This document shows positions 32,824-44,276 of a DNA stretch of 64,000 nucleotides, piece after piece. The stretch's first letter is position 1. Each line of letters begins with the position of its first letter. The stretch spans positions 313,914 through 377,913 of the forward strand of contig BCJJ01000014.1 of assembly GCA_039545355.1 (NCBI GenBank). The letters are read 5' to 3'. Under the pieces are notes generated by a model. It saw only the letters and a list, made by a program, of their open reading frames with translations, was not told the DNA's origin and made no database searches. The translations under genes and the position numbers were made by a program. The DNA comes from Trichosporon coremiiforme. Its lineage: Eukaryota; Basidiomycota; Tremellomycetes; Trichosporonales; Trichosporonaceae.

Positions 32824-35800
32824 GTTGGCGGCGGGACGGGCTGGTCGTGGGTACTGGGAAAAAAGAAAAGTACTGTGCGCTATATCAAGAAGGTGGTCGA
32901 AGGAGAGGACGGCAACGGAGAGGAAAGAGCAGACGCCTTGGTTGGTATTATATTGACGGCGATGAAGGAGGGGCAAGGGACAGCCTGGTAGGTAGGAAGG
33001 TACGGAGGGTAGGGTCAGAAGAGGTCGGATATGAGACTGGAGCCTGATGCGGGGAGAAAGGACTAGCGCGCGCGCAGGCAGACCTAGCGGAGCTAGTGGG
33101 TAGTGGGTAGTGGGATGGGCTGGATTGGGTTTCGTTCTTGGATCATGATGGCAATGGATTGTAGTGGCAACAATCGACCCGGGCTCATGCTCACGTCAGG
33201 GTCCTCGTACCTCTCCACCCACCCGAGTGCTGTCAGGGACAGGCCGAGCAAGGGAGACCGCCCGAGACCTGAGCCTCTGTCCTTGAGCCCTAGGTCCGCT
33301 CCCAGCCCGCATGCGCCAGCTGCTCGTGCCCGCCGTGCTGCCCCGCCTGAGGAGCCTTGCGAAGGCCCAGGGATGCAAGGGCCGGCTTTTTACGACAACA
33401 CGGCTCGCTGGCGTCCTCCCGGCTCGCATACGGCTGAACACGCTGAACTTGCTAAATTCTGCGATTCAGTCTGCGGCATCCATCAGCAGGGCAGGCGCAG
33501 CATCCGCGTATGGAGACAGGGGCATGCTCATCCGGTCATGGTCATGCGGTGGCCCATGGCCCACGCTGGACCGTGTGTGAGAGCGCACGGCTGGGCCTCC
33601 GGCCCCTTCCTTCCAAGCCACCAACAACATTCGCCAAGCCAGCATACCGTGCAGCTGACCTGCCGGGCAGGCTGCATACCTTGCTCGCCTGCTCGTCCGA
33701 CCCCGTCTGGCCAATCACTCGGACGTGCTTGGCAAGAAGTCGCCACGAGAAGCGAGCGGCGTACAGGCGGTGCGCCTGTCAAGCGGGGTCTAGCGCCCGG
33801 AGGCTAGAACATGGGCTTCTGTACCTCACGCCGGCAAGGTGCGGAGGCGCTTGAACACGGCGAGTGCCTAGCTGCTTTCTAGGATTCAGGAAGACGTGCG
33901 GTCGGCGACGAATCGTAGAGCACATAAGCCCAGAAACGTAAACTCGATTTGGCAGTCAAACCTCCTTAGACTGTTGACCATCCTGGCAGTCGGCATGCCG
34001 GGGCTTGACAGCTGAGCTAGCTGAGGCATTACGTCCACAGTCGCTGGCACATGTCTAGGATGAAGCTAGCAAATGACTTAGGTTCCTGTGCGTGAACCTT
34101 GTTCAGGTCCTGCTTGTTGATAGCCGGAACATGCACTCGGTCTCTCTCTGCCAGCGCGCCTCGGACAGCGACGCCAGCGCCTGCGACATGTCCTGCATGT
34201 CCTGGGCGGTGGCCCATGAATGAAAACTCGGTGTCTTACGATACCCGGCCATCGAAAAAATCTTCGACCTCGGATGTTCACTGCTCGTTCGTAGCTCTGC
34301 AGGCGCCCAGCGCTGGCCTGGCCACGGTTGCAGTGTACAGGCACAGCCGCAGAGTAATGTTTGCGTTGTGGGTGCCTGCTTGGCAGCAAATCGAGTGGGT
34401 GGCGAAGAATATCCAGAGCCCGAGGAGGGGAGCACCTGAAGAGTCGCATCCGCGCTCGGGTCACGCGCGCATGAGGCTCGATAACGGACAAGCGCTGTAT
34501 GGCCGCACTCCGTTGGTCGGAACGCAACTCTCACTACTGCGTCATCCGCCATGGGTTGTCACTGCGGCGGCGGCGAGGGGGTGGCAAGCGTCTGACCGCC
34601 CCGCAGGTATGCAGGATACATTGTTATCGACCCCGGATCGACCGGCTCGATCGACCCCATGGAGCATGCGGAGCGATGGTGGGGACCGGGGGTGGGGCAG
34701 ACGCAGGCCGCAGCTCGTCGCAGCTGGTGAGGCATGCATGGTGCACGATCGGGGATCGATGTTGACCGTCGAGGATGGCACTCGTAACCGGGCCCCTTGG
34801 TGGGAAGTAAGCGGAGAGGCTGAAGTGGAGGTCGGGGCCTCAGTTGCCGGTGGTGTCGGTCAATGGTGCCGGGCGCGTGGCAGTCAGGTGCTCGAGTCCA
34901 CGCACTGCCCATTGTACCACTCCGCCTTCGGTCCCTCGATACTTTGCCCGCGGCGCTACGCACTTCCCCGCCATCCGCGAGCGTCTTCAGCAGATAGCCC
35001 GTGCACACCCGCACTGCGCACTGTCTGCACACACAAGTACACAAGCCACTGCCCGGTTGTCTTGTACCTTGCCGGCTCCGATCCCCTCGTGAACACCATG
35101 GTTCGGGGATCTCTTGGATGTGCTCAGCACTTGTTGGGTTCTCCGCCGAGACAATGAGCTCGGGCCTGATACCCGCTGATAACAGACTCGTCGCGATCAG
35201 CGTCAACGACCCATATGGGAGCCCACGATGATCCGAAATCAGGGGGAATGCCAGTTTCCCGGCTGCTTGAAGGACCCGGACACCTTAGCCCCAGATTCCT
35301 TGGAGCCTGCGGCGGTGTCCCAGTTTCATTGTTGCCTGAGATCCTGATCCAACGCGTTCCTGCACAGACGCGTGCCAGTGCTACGCGTTGCAGCGTGGAG
35401 CGCGCGAGCGCGTACCGCGTATCCTTCCGGAGGCCCCGCTCGAGCGCGATACTGGTCCGATAGCGTCGAGTCCGGTTGTCGCTACCCCGTGGCGCACCGG
35501 CACACCATTGACACCAGGAACTGCTAGCACGACATCAAGTCGACTTGAGCACTGGTAATGGGAAGCCAGGGCGGCCCACGTTCGCTTCGTTTCGATACGC
35601 ACAGTCGAGTCGAGTGTCCTGTGCGTGTGAAGACTGCTCGCCTTGCTTCTGGAGCCGATTGTGCGCAGAAGGTGGAAGAAGGGCGAGTTCGAAGCTGAAG
35701 CACAGCAGGAAGCTTCTGCGCACCTTCCGCGGCCCGCAGGCAAGGCTACCCGTGCTTAGCTCGAGCGGCCAAAAAAACCCCGACCAATCGAGGTTAAAGC

Positions 35801-36217
35801 TTGCACCATCCTCTGACCTCTGAGTTTTGAGAACTGACCTGGAAGGCGAGCGCGACAACCAGGACACTAACCCGGCTACTGTTGGTGGACTGATTCCGAA
35901 GGAAGCTTGTGAAGCGGACCACGCTGTTTGGAATATACATAACACCATAGGTATGTCCAAGCCCTACGATGAGAGCTCCGGGTATCTTGTCGTTTCCTGG
36001 CCGTTGAATTGCACTAGCCCATTCACTAACCAAACTAAGCGGGAGTACGAGATCATGAAACTGTCCGGCCCCACTAGCTCCCTTCTTGCCCCAGCGCAGC
36101 CAGGTTGGTGTCTTCGCTCACAGGTCATAAGTTATTCTGGCGCTCAGTTTTTTCAAGTCTTCGGAGTTCGGAGGGCGAGATCAGGAGGCCAAATCGCACA
36201 GATACGGTCGGCAACGC
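32824..36217. other. 3.4-kb stretch without a recognisable gene
   Basis: Several overlapping frames up to 352 codons (34099-35157) have compositional translations with many Cys, Arg and Trp and no domains. A perfect 7-bp inverted repeat ACAGGCG-GTG-CGCCTGT lies at 33763-33779. A TATAAT-like element for the MARVEL gene reads on the minus strand near 32944-32950. No transposon ends or tRNA were seen. Confidence 0.55.
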
Positions 36218-38661
36218 TCAAGCCTTGAGTGCGGCCAGGACAGCACGCAGCGCCGCCAGCGTCTCCTCGTCGTGTGCTTGGTATCCGATGAGCTGGAGAC
36301 CGATCGGCGCCTACCGAGTTAGCACTGGCACAAGATGGAGACGAGTTATCGATGGACTCACACCAGCAAAGGTGCCTGCGTCATAGTTGCTCCAGACGAA
36401 CGCCTCCTTCTCATTGCGAGGCTGGCGCACGGGCTCGTGGACATCGAGCGAGGGGTCGACGAACCTGCCTGTTGGGAAGACCACGGCGGGGTAGTCGGCG
36501 AGGTTCCAATACGAAGTGTAGTTCCAGTACTTGGCGGTGCCGTGCTTCGGCGCCGGGGTCGGGCCGACAGGAGCGAGCACGATGTCGAGGCCGGCGTCAT
36601 GCCAGTGCTTGGCCAGCATCGACCTCCACTGGTCACGGGTGACGATGCGCTCCAGTGCCTCTTCAAGAGTCGGCTTCTCACCACCCTCCTTCAGAATCCA
36701 GTCGGTCAGCTCCATGACGGGCTCGTTGGCCGCGGCGAGGTTGGAGCGGACCATATCGCCTGCGTCGGGCCAGTAGAGGGACGTGACGATCTTCCAAGCC
36801 TCCTCCGGCGAAGGCAACGTATACTCGACGAGCTCGAACGTGGTGTTGCCGTTGCTGGTGGAGAGTTTCTCGACAGCGTCCTCGAGAGCGCGGCGGATTG
36901 GGGTGACCGGTGCGACGACGCCATCGTCTCTAACAATGCCAATGCGCAGGTGCTTGGGAGTGTCGAGCTCACGCCAGGGCCGGTAGTGCAGGCTGGACGT
37001 TAGTCTTGTCTGACCAGCAGGTCACGTACGTAGGGTCCCTCTCCCAAGGCTTTGAGTCCAGAATTACACGCATGTACTCCTCGAGGTCTCGCGCATTGCG
37101 GGAGAAGGGACCTTGAGTGCAAAGCACACCCTCCCAGCCGGCAGGGCCAACGGGCATGTTGCATCCTTCATACGGGAGTCGGCGAGAGGAAGGCTTGAAG
37201 GCGAAGACGCCGTTAGCGGCGGCTGGCTAAAGGGTGAGTGAACGTCGGGCGAACATGTCAGGTGTCGGGGACGCTTGGTGGTCGGCACAGTGGAACACGG
37301 GTCATGATGTCAAGGATGGCGACGTGTGGAAATGTGGGAGGAGCGACTGCGGGAGGAAGTCGGTGGCTGGGAAGGTGGATTCTGGCTGGAGGCGAACCGA
37401 GTGAAAGCGTAGTGCAAGCAATGATGGGGTACGAGGTAAGTTGAAAAAAGAGATAGCAGGTGCGGAGCAACGCGGCCTAAATAGGACCGAACGACATCTT
37501 TGTTGTCGGGCCCGGAGCGAGACGCCGTCGGTCAGTCTCGGTATGACTGACGATATGACAGCTCGGCCGCCGGCGATGGAGCGGTCACACTAGACCACCC
37601 CATGCGGCGTCCAGGTATCTTTATTCCGCGCGCTCCACTCTTCGGACCCCGAACCTGTTTCTTATGCAAGTCTTGTTCGTCATCCCATTCTCAGCCGCTT
37701 GAAGGTGAACCTGAACCCGCGTTATGCACAAATATCGTTGCGCGATTGTGTTACGACAACGTGCTTATCGGTAAAAACAAGACGCCGATGTCCCAAACAC
37801 GCTAGCGTAATTCGCCGAGCTCTTTCCCAAACACACGATACCGAAGCAGGAAGACATGCATGAGTACTCACAGATCGCACGGAGCCGCCGATGTCGGTGC
37901 CGACGCCAAGGGCGGATGCCTTCATGCCCATGGTAGCCCCTTCGCCGCCAGAGCTGCCACCGCTGGTAAGAGCTGGGTTGTACGGGCATCTGGTCGTTCC
38001 GAGGTACGAGCATGTCTCAAGGTGCATGAGAGACTGAGGGTTCGTCGTTTCTGCAATCAGCGCGACCTCTCGGAATGCGGTGTGACGGAGCTTGCAGAGC
38101 AAAGCGGGTGCTTTGAAGCCGTTGATGACACTCACTGACGTGGAATATGGCGCCGGCATCGCGCAGGATGGAAACGAGATGAGCGTCGTCTTTGGCGACC
38201 ATGTTGCCGACGAAACTGAGGATTCCGCAGGGACTGTCGTGCCCCTTCAGGTTGATGTGATCTTTTAAGCTGACTGGAACACCATGAAGTGGTCCCACAG
38301 TCTTTCCAGTGGACTTGAGTTGCTGGTCGAGCCAGCGGGCTCGCTCCAGAGCCTCGTCGGGAATGAGCTCGACAACGCAGTTGACTGTTTGCTGGGCAAC
38401 AGCGGCAGCTTTGAGGTAAGCCGTGGTAACGTCAACAGCGAAGAGTGAACCGGCCGCAATCTTGTCTCGGAGCTCGTATGCCGGGAGTTCGACAATTGCC
38501 AGCTCTGCAGGGGAGAGCTTCAAGCTCAGTAAAGCGGTCACGTTGTTTGGAAGCGGGTACGCGCTCTTCGGCAGCAGCCAATCCTTGGGAATCGTGGCAT
38601 CGCGATCGGCAATAGCTTGGGAAGCACAGGTGGAGTAGTCATCGACGGGGTCCTGCACCAT
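36218..38661 (-). CDS. Amidase (amidase signature family)
   Basis: Five exons on the minus strand: 38661-38136, 38050-37872, 37226-37030, 36992-36362, 36310-36218, giving 541 residues. The Ser-cisSer-Lys triad is visible: Lys133 in GVPVSLKDHIN, cis-Ser208 in TSGGSSGGEGA, and nucleophile Ser232 in GTDIGGSVRS. The 24-residue Ser-Ser spacing is that of the family. ANGVFAFKPS, VLCTQGPFSRNARDLE, LDIVLAPVGPTPAPKHG and PIGLQLIGYQA are further family segments. Such enzymes hydrolyse amides (for example acetamide, formamide or fatty/aryl amides) to acid and ammonia; the substrate is unknown. There is no signal peptide, so it is probably cytosolic. Intron 2 is 645 nt against 37-85 nt for the others. 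The start codon is the first in-frame ATG. The gene is divergent from an MFS permease. Confidence 0.92.
37227..37871 (-). other. Long (645 nt) intron 2 of the amidase gene, promoter-like inner sequence
   Basis: Donor GTGAGT on the minus strand at 37871, acceptor TTTAG ending at 37227. Inside, on the gene strand, a TATTTAGG element (about 37478-37485) is followed by a pyrimidine-rich stretch and in-frame ATGs in other frames. No domain-coding frame is present. The flanking exons join as GGSVRS then PAAANGVFAFKPS, so it is truly absent from the protein. Confidence 0.75.
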
Positions 38662-39755
38662 GTTGGCTGGAGTCACGACAGTGGTTACGTTGGTAGACGA
38701 GGGGCGCAGGTGTGGGGAGCGGGTGCCGAGCTGGGGCTAGGTTGAAAGAGTTGGTGGGCATTTGCAGCAAACTCAGCTATATACATCGACGAGCTCATGT
38801 TGCGGTAATCGTGAAGCGACAACCCGCGGCGCTGGTCACCCGGCCTCTACTGGGGCGGCGTTCGCATGCGAAACAACGGCACCAAGGCACTCGTGTCTGC
38901 GGGGACCTTGGTGCGGAGCTAAACTCAGCCGCGGAGGTTATAGAGTGGGCAAGCGGTACACTTGCATACTGACCATACTCGGATGGTCGGCAGGTACGGC
39001 TATCAAGATAAAGACGGCTGAATGAGGACGTCTCGTGACGAAATTGCCGCTTGCCGCTTGTCGTTTCTCGCTAGTCGGTTCGAAGGTGTCCTTCGATCAT
39101 GTTTACTCAGCGCGACACAGGTCTGGGGCGCCCAGAAGTGGGCAGTCTTTGACTCATACCCATGCCAGTGCGAAGATTGGCCACTTGTTCGCTGCAGCCT
39201 ACTTCATCTTAGCGGAGATCGACCCCTCGGTTCGGAGCGCATTGAACGGGCAGCGCCGAGATCTGTGCGTCATGCTTGGAGCTACGGGATGTCAGGCGGT
39301 CAGGTCCAAACCACATGCATTATTCAACTCCAAGGCGGTGAGTGGTCACGGGTGCGTTCTCGCCCACAACTCTGGAACCTGTAAACCCTCCTCCGCTCGT
39401 CGCTTGTCGCTTCCCGCTTGTACCCGCCCACATCGATATCTCCTCTCTTATCAGCTCTACTCCTATTGACGTCTATCATTCCCCAATTCAAGTGCTGTAT
39501 AACCTCGTTAAGTGCCCCTTGCTCTGCTCCTGACGAAGACCATTAGAACCCAGGTGCGGAGAAGGTTTCGAGGCGAACAAAGTAGTGCACTGGATTACCG
39601 ACAGGCAGCGGACTAGACCGGACCCAGGCCCCAGTGCCCTCCCCTGGAGATGGCGAATACTGGTCCGAGGGATGGAAACATTCGAGCTACATAAGAACCG
39701 TCTTCCCTGCGGCAACGACGCATTCCCACTTTGATCGCCATCGCGAACCGCCACC
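38662..39755. promoter_or_regulatory. Shared 1.1-kb divergent promoter region, amidase and MFS permease
   Basis: The region lies between two divergent start codons. A TATATA element faces the amidase (annotated separately). The permease side has a CATAAGAACC/TTGATCGCC leader before the CCACCATGG start. No gene lies inside. Confidence 0.6.
38776..38784 (-). promoter_or_regulatory. TATA element of the amidase gene
   Basis: GTATATAGC on the minus strand lies 115-123 bp upstream of the amidase ATG at 38661. Confidence 0.5.
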
Positions 39756-41888
39756 ATGGCGACGACGCACCCAATCGACCCTCAGAACTTGCCTATCCCT
39801 GGCACGATTGTGCTCGTTGATGTTGATGGGGGAATGGTAGGCGAGCAGCACGCTGAAGCTGCTTCAGACATCATCCTGTCACCCGTACCGTCCAACGATG
39901 TCAACGATCCATTGCGCTGGACCCACCGACGAAAGATGCTTCAAGTTGCCATGCTTGTTATCTGTAAGTGACGTGGTGTGTGACGGCCTGGATGACAGGC
40001 CCCTGGAATCTGGACCCAAAACTAACCTCGTAAAGATACGTTGGCGACGGGCATGGCCACCGCCTCCCTCTACTCTGTTCTAACACCCATCTCTGAGAGT
40101 ACCGGTATCCCAGTCTCAACGCTGAACGCAGGGACTGGATACAGTGAGTTCGGCGGGCAATGATGACCGCCGCGGCTAACAACAGTGTTCCTTTTGCTGG
40201 GATGGGGTGCCCTCATTTCGCAGCCCCTGGCTCTCACCTTTGGTAAGCGCCCGGTCTATCTCATCACCGGAGTCTGCCACCTCGTGAGTGGTCATCGGAG
40301 GATTACTCGTTGGCCGGTAGAACCTTGCTGACTGTCTTACGCAGGCCACCGTGTTTTGGATGATCTGGATCAAGACTGAGAGTCAGTGGCTCGCGAACAA
40401 GGTGCTGCAGGGGTTCTTCGCAGCCCCCATCGAGAGTCTCGTCGAGATATCATTCGCGGACGTGGTGAGTTGGCCCCAGGCACATGGGAATCACTGACGT
40501 CCTGCAGTTTTACGCCCATGAGCGTGGGTTCTATATGGGCCTTTACGGCATGGCACTTTTCACGTCCAACTTTATCGCACCCATCTGGGCAGGGGTGAGC
40601 AGTGCCATCAGATGAGTGAACTGATGCACGCAGTTCGTGAACGATGCCCTCGGGTACAAGTGGGTGTTTTGGGTGTCGGCCATCGAGCTTGCGGTCGGAC
40701 TCGTCATCTTGTTTCTGTTTCTGGAAGAGGTGAGTAACTCGGAAGGATCGGCGCGCATCACTTCTGCGAAGCCAATCGTCTTCTCGAGCGCCAGATCCCG
40801 ATCGCCGTTCCCTCATTCCCAGTCATTCCCAGTGCTCCGAACTTCACCCGAGGTTCCCACGAACCGTTCGAGGCACTAACAATGCAGACAAACTTTGACC
40901 GCGGCACAACCGAGCTGGCCGAGCAGCACTCTGTCGACCGAGACTCCACTCAAACCGATGTCGAGGCTATCGGGGGAGGCAAAGGTGTCACTACCGCGGG
41001 GAAAGTGGTGGAGGTCGAGGAGAAGTGGAACGAGAGCATCAACATTCCAGTGTATCCACACCTCTACGGCACGCCCTACACTTGGCCGCAGCGTCTTCGA
41101 CTGTTTCGTCACCGATGGCTCAGCTACAAGACAATGTTCACCATGATGTACCGGCCGCTCCTCCTGCTACGTTTCCCGGTGGTGTTCTGGTCTGGTTTCA
41201 TCTATGGCGCAGCCCTTGTATGGTTCAATGTGCTGAACGCAACCTCGTCCATGATCTTCACAGGGACCTACAACTTCTCCGCCTCCATGGTGGGTTTAAC
41301 GTACTTTGGTCCCACGATTGGTGCGGTTCTGGCCTGGGCATGGAGCGGCTGGGTTTCAGACAAGTTTTCGATTTGGTACGCACGGCGCAACAAGGGTATC
41401 CGCGAGCCAGAAGAGCGCCTGTGGCTTCTCACCATGAACACGATCGTGCTTCCAGCGGGCCTCATACTCTGGGGCGTCGGAGCAGCGCACCATGTCCACT
41501 GGTTCGGTCTTGTGGTGGGCTTCATGCTGATCGCTTTCACATCGGCGACGGGTGGAGCGTTTGCTATCAGCTACGCCCTCGACTCTTACAAAGACCTCGG
41601 TGGTGAGGTCATGGTTACGGTGATGATCATTAGAGTGAGTTCACCGAGGATTCGCACGACGTTAAGCCGTCAAACTAATAGCAGAACTCTCTTTCCTTTG
41701 CTATAGGATACGGCATCACCCCGTGGCTCACCATGGGGTATCAGAACACCTTTATCACAGCAGCCATGGTTGGCATGGCCATTTATGCTTCATTCCTCAT
41801 AGTCGTCAAGTATGGCAAAGCTTGGAGGTCTAAGTCTCGAAAAGCGTACTTGGGCTATGTCCAAACCAGCGTTATGGCTGGGCATTAA
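39756..41888 (+). CDS. MFS permease (12-TM type)
   Basis: Eight exons: 39756-39963, 40036-40143, 40186-40283, 40345-40464, 40508-40594, 40634-40729, 40888-41634, 41685-41888, giving 555 residues. The start is in a CCACCATGG context. A hydrophilic head with NDPLRWTHRRK, typical of fungal DHA1-like permeases, precedes TM1. About six TM segments lie in the first half, ending at SAIELAVGLVILFLFLEE. A cytosolic loop of about 90 residues is rich in Glu/Asp. A second set of six TM segments follows (LLRFPVVFWSGFIYGAALVW onward), with FGPTIGAVLAWAWSGWVSDKFS as the motif-A-like loop. Small exons and 39-72 nt introns fill the first half. The substrate is unknown. Divergence from the amidase suggests uptake of an amide or its product, which is inference. 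Confidence 0.87.
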
Positions 41889-44276
41889 CCCCTCCATGTG
41901 TATCTCTTGCTACGTAGACGTTGTATCCGCATATGAACATTGATCCGTCGGCCAATCCAGTACAGCGGCCCCTACGATCGTTAACGGAAACGATCCGGTG
42001 CTCAGGAGTGGTCTGCCCCCAGACTGATCCGTGAGGTCCAGGCTGGCCATGTTGCTCAGTCGAACCGTGGGCTTTCAAGGAGCATCCTGCGTAATAAGGT
42101 TTGATGCATTTCGCTTAGTTTGCGATCACCTGCCCCCCAAATGTCGGCGATCCAGAGGTCTCGTAATGGTTAGTACGAAGCAGGGGAAATGTGACGAAAC
42201 GTTGGAACGAGGAGTAGGGCGACAGGGACGTGGGCTTAGGGCTGAGAGTCAAGAGGGCCGACTGAATACGATTTCGCTCGTTGCTCGAGCCCAGAACGGT
42301 CCGCGGGGATGACTCCATATGCATCCAAGGGCAGCGGTAACCATCATCAGTCAGAGAGAATCGCACGTTTACGACAGTCTGAGCGAAGAAAAGGATTACG
42401 CTAGCCGCCGACCTGGCAACATGAATGATATTACGGGCCGAGACATGAGTAAACCAGGGTTGTGGTGAGATCATACTCCGATAAGCTCGTGTCTGCCAGT
42501 GAGATGAGGGCGAGCCTGGGAGTCACCGATCCTAATGTGCCCTCATGTGTCCAACAAGTTTCTCTATTGGGCAACCTGACGGATGTCGACGGAAGATGGC
42601 TATCGTCTTGCCAGTCAAGTTTCTCGTTGATCCGCAGCTCTGTGCTCCCTCGAACTCCTCTCACGACAGGCAATATCCCATGCCCATGCATGACCGAACC
42701 GTGGCCGAGCTATGTTGGAGTCCTGTGCATGGTTAAAGATCTCCAGAGCACGTGCCTTGGATGTGAGTTGGTCCAATGTTGACGCGGGGCCCGGACCCGT
42801 CTATTTCGGTGTTGAGCCTCGCCCGATGCCCCTCTGCGGAGGATGGTGCCGCGAGCTCCACTTCATTTGACCTACCTTGTTCCTGCCGCTGGTCCCCAGT
42901 GTGTGGCGAGTGCAAGAGTATGCAAAGAGGGGGCTTCAAACAAAGCATGTGTATCTCACCAGTGCTCTCGAGGATACGTCAGCCGCTCTAGACAGGCTGC
43001 GCTTTGATCAGTCAGTCTGTGGGCTGGGCTGATTAGATACCAGTGCTAAGCTTCCGCCTCCCTTTCGCCTGAGGGGCAGGTCAGCCGCCGTTTGGCTCCC
43101 TTGTCCGAGAGCTAAAGGATGACGAGAGATGAACCAGAGTGCAGCTATTGGCTCAGGTCCCTCTGCAATGTCGAGACCGAGATGCAAAGGGTTGCGGCCG
43201 ACAACGACTCTTTGGCCATGGGACTGCTGGGACGGTCATGCTGGAGCGCGCAACCTATAATTGTGCCGGAATCGAATTAACAATGGGAAAGCGCTGGAAC
43301 TGGGTCCCATCGCTCCGTGAGAGGTCAATGACAGCAGGTCAATTGACGCAAACCCAGTGTGACCCTGCATACCCCTCGCTCAACTCTATTGCACCGATCG
43401 CCCTGAGGTCGCTATCGCTGGATTTCTCGTCCTCACACTCGGGCCAGATGGAAGACCGACCGCAGACACATGCAAAGCTAAAAACCACACCTTTTGACGG
43501 TGAGACCGGCGCGGGCCAAGGAGAAACGCCGCCGGTCCAGACGGGGTGCCCTCCTCTGCTGGAACCTCCAGGACAGGGCCCCACCTGGACCACAAGGATA
43601 CAGATGCCGTACCGTTCGGGTTGTGGACCGTAAACGAGTGGGAAGAATGACGAGCATTAGTAAACTCATCGTTTGAGAACCATACCATGCAGTGCCCGGA
43701 TCAGGGTGTGGGACCTAGGGCATCCGGGGTAACCTAGACCATCAGCTCGTCCGCCCTACCTTGGGCGAGATCAGGATGAGCGCTGCTGCCGTGCCGTGCG
43801 CCGTGTGGTGTGGCCTCGCCTCGCCGTCGCGCGGGTGCATGTGAGGTTGTTCCGTCGCACGGCAGCGCTGACGTGCTGCGAGCGACCGGCCGGACTGCAG
43901 ACGACCTGCATGCACTCAACGCCTGCAGTCTTGAACCGGGTCGAACCTTCGTACTCCTTGCACTGGCGCCCACGCTCGGTTCAGGCGCCGCTGCCCGGGT
44001 TGGTATCACCCTCACCGCTCTCACCTCGGGCACCGCGGGCAACACCCTGGGATCATCCCTCTCCTCCAACTCGTTTCGCTTTATCGCTCTCATCTTACCT
44101 TATCCCCTCACCTCCTCAGCAGCATATTTAACCAACCTCCTTCTCGCGCCCTCTTCAGCTCCCATCAAGCAGCAACCCCCATCTCGATAACTGCATAGCT
44201 TCTGCTGTTCCATCTCCCTTTCACCCGTAGCCCACCTTTTCGATCCCCCACCTCCACATTGCCTCCACTCTACATC
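41889..44276. other. 2.4-kb stretch without a recognisable gene
   Basis: 3' flank of the permease gene and promoter of the Zn(II)2Cys6 regulator gene. A TATTTAA element lies at 44125-44131, about 150 bp before the regulator start, followed by a CT-rich leader. Open frames here (up to 164 codons) look random. Confidence 0.55.

Noticed and set aside
33763..33779. Perfect 7-bp inverted repeat ACAGGCG-GTG-CGCCTGT
   Set aside because: Too short to claim a terminator or transposon end without other evidence.
34099..35157. 352-codon plus-strand frame in the 3.4-kb gap
   Set aside because: Composition is random (many Cys, Trp, Arg), with no domain and no plausible splice partners.
39022..39120. tRNA-like GGTTCGAAG near 39078
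   Set aside because: No acceptor stem, D-arm or anticodon arm can be built around it.
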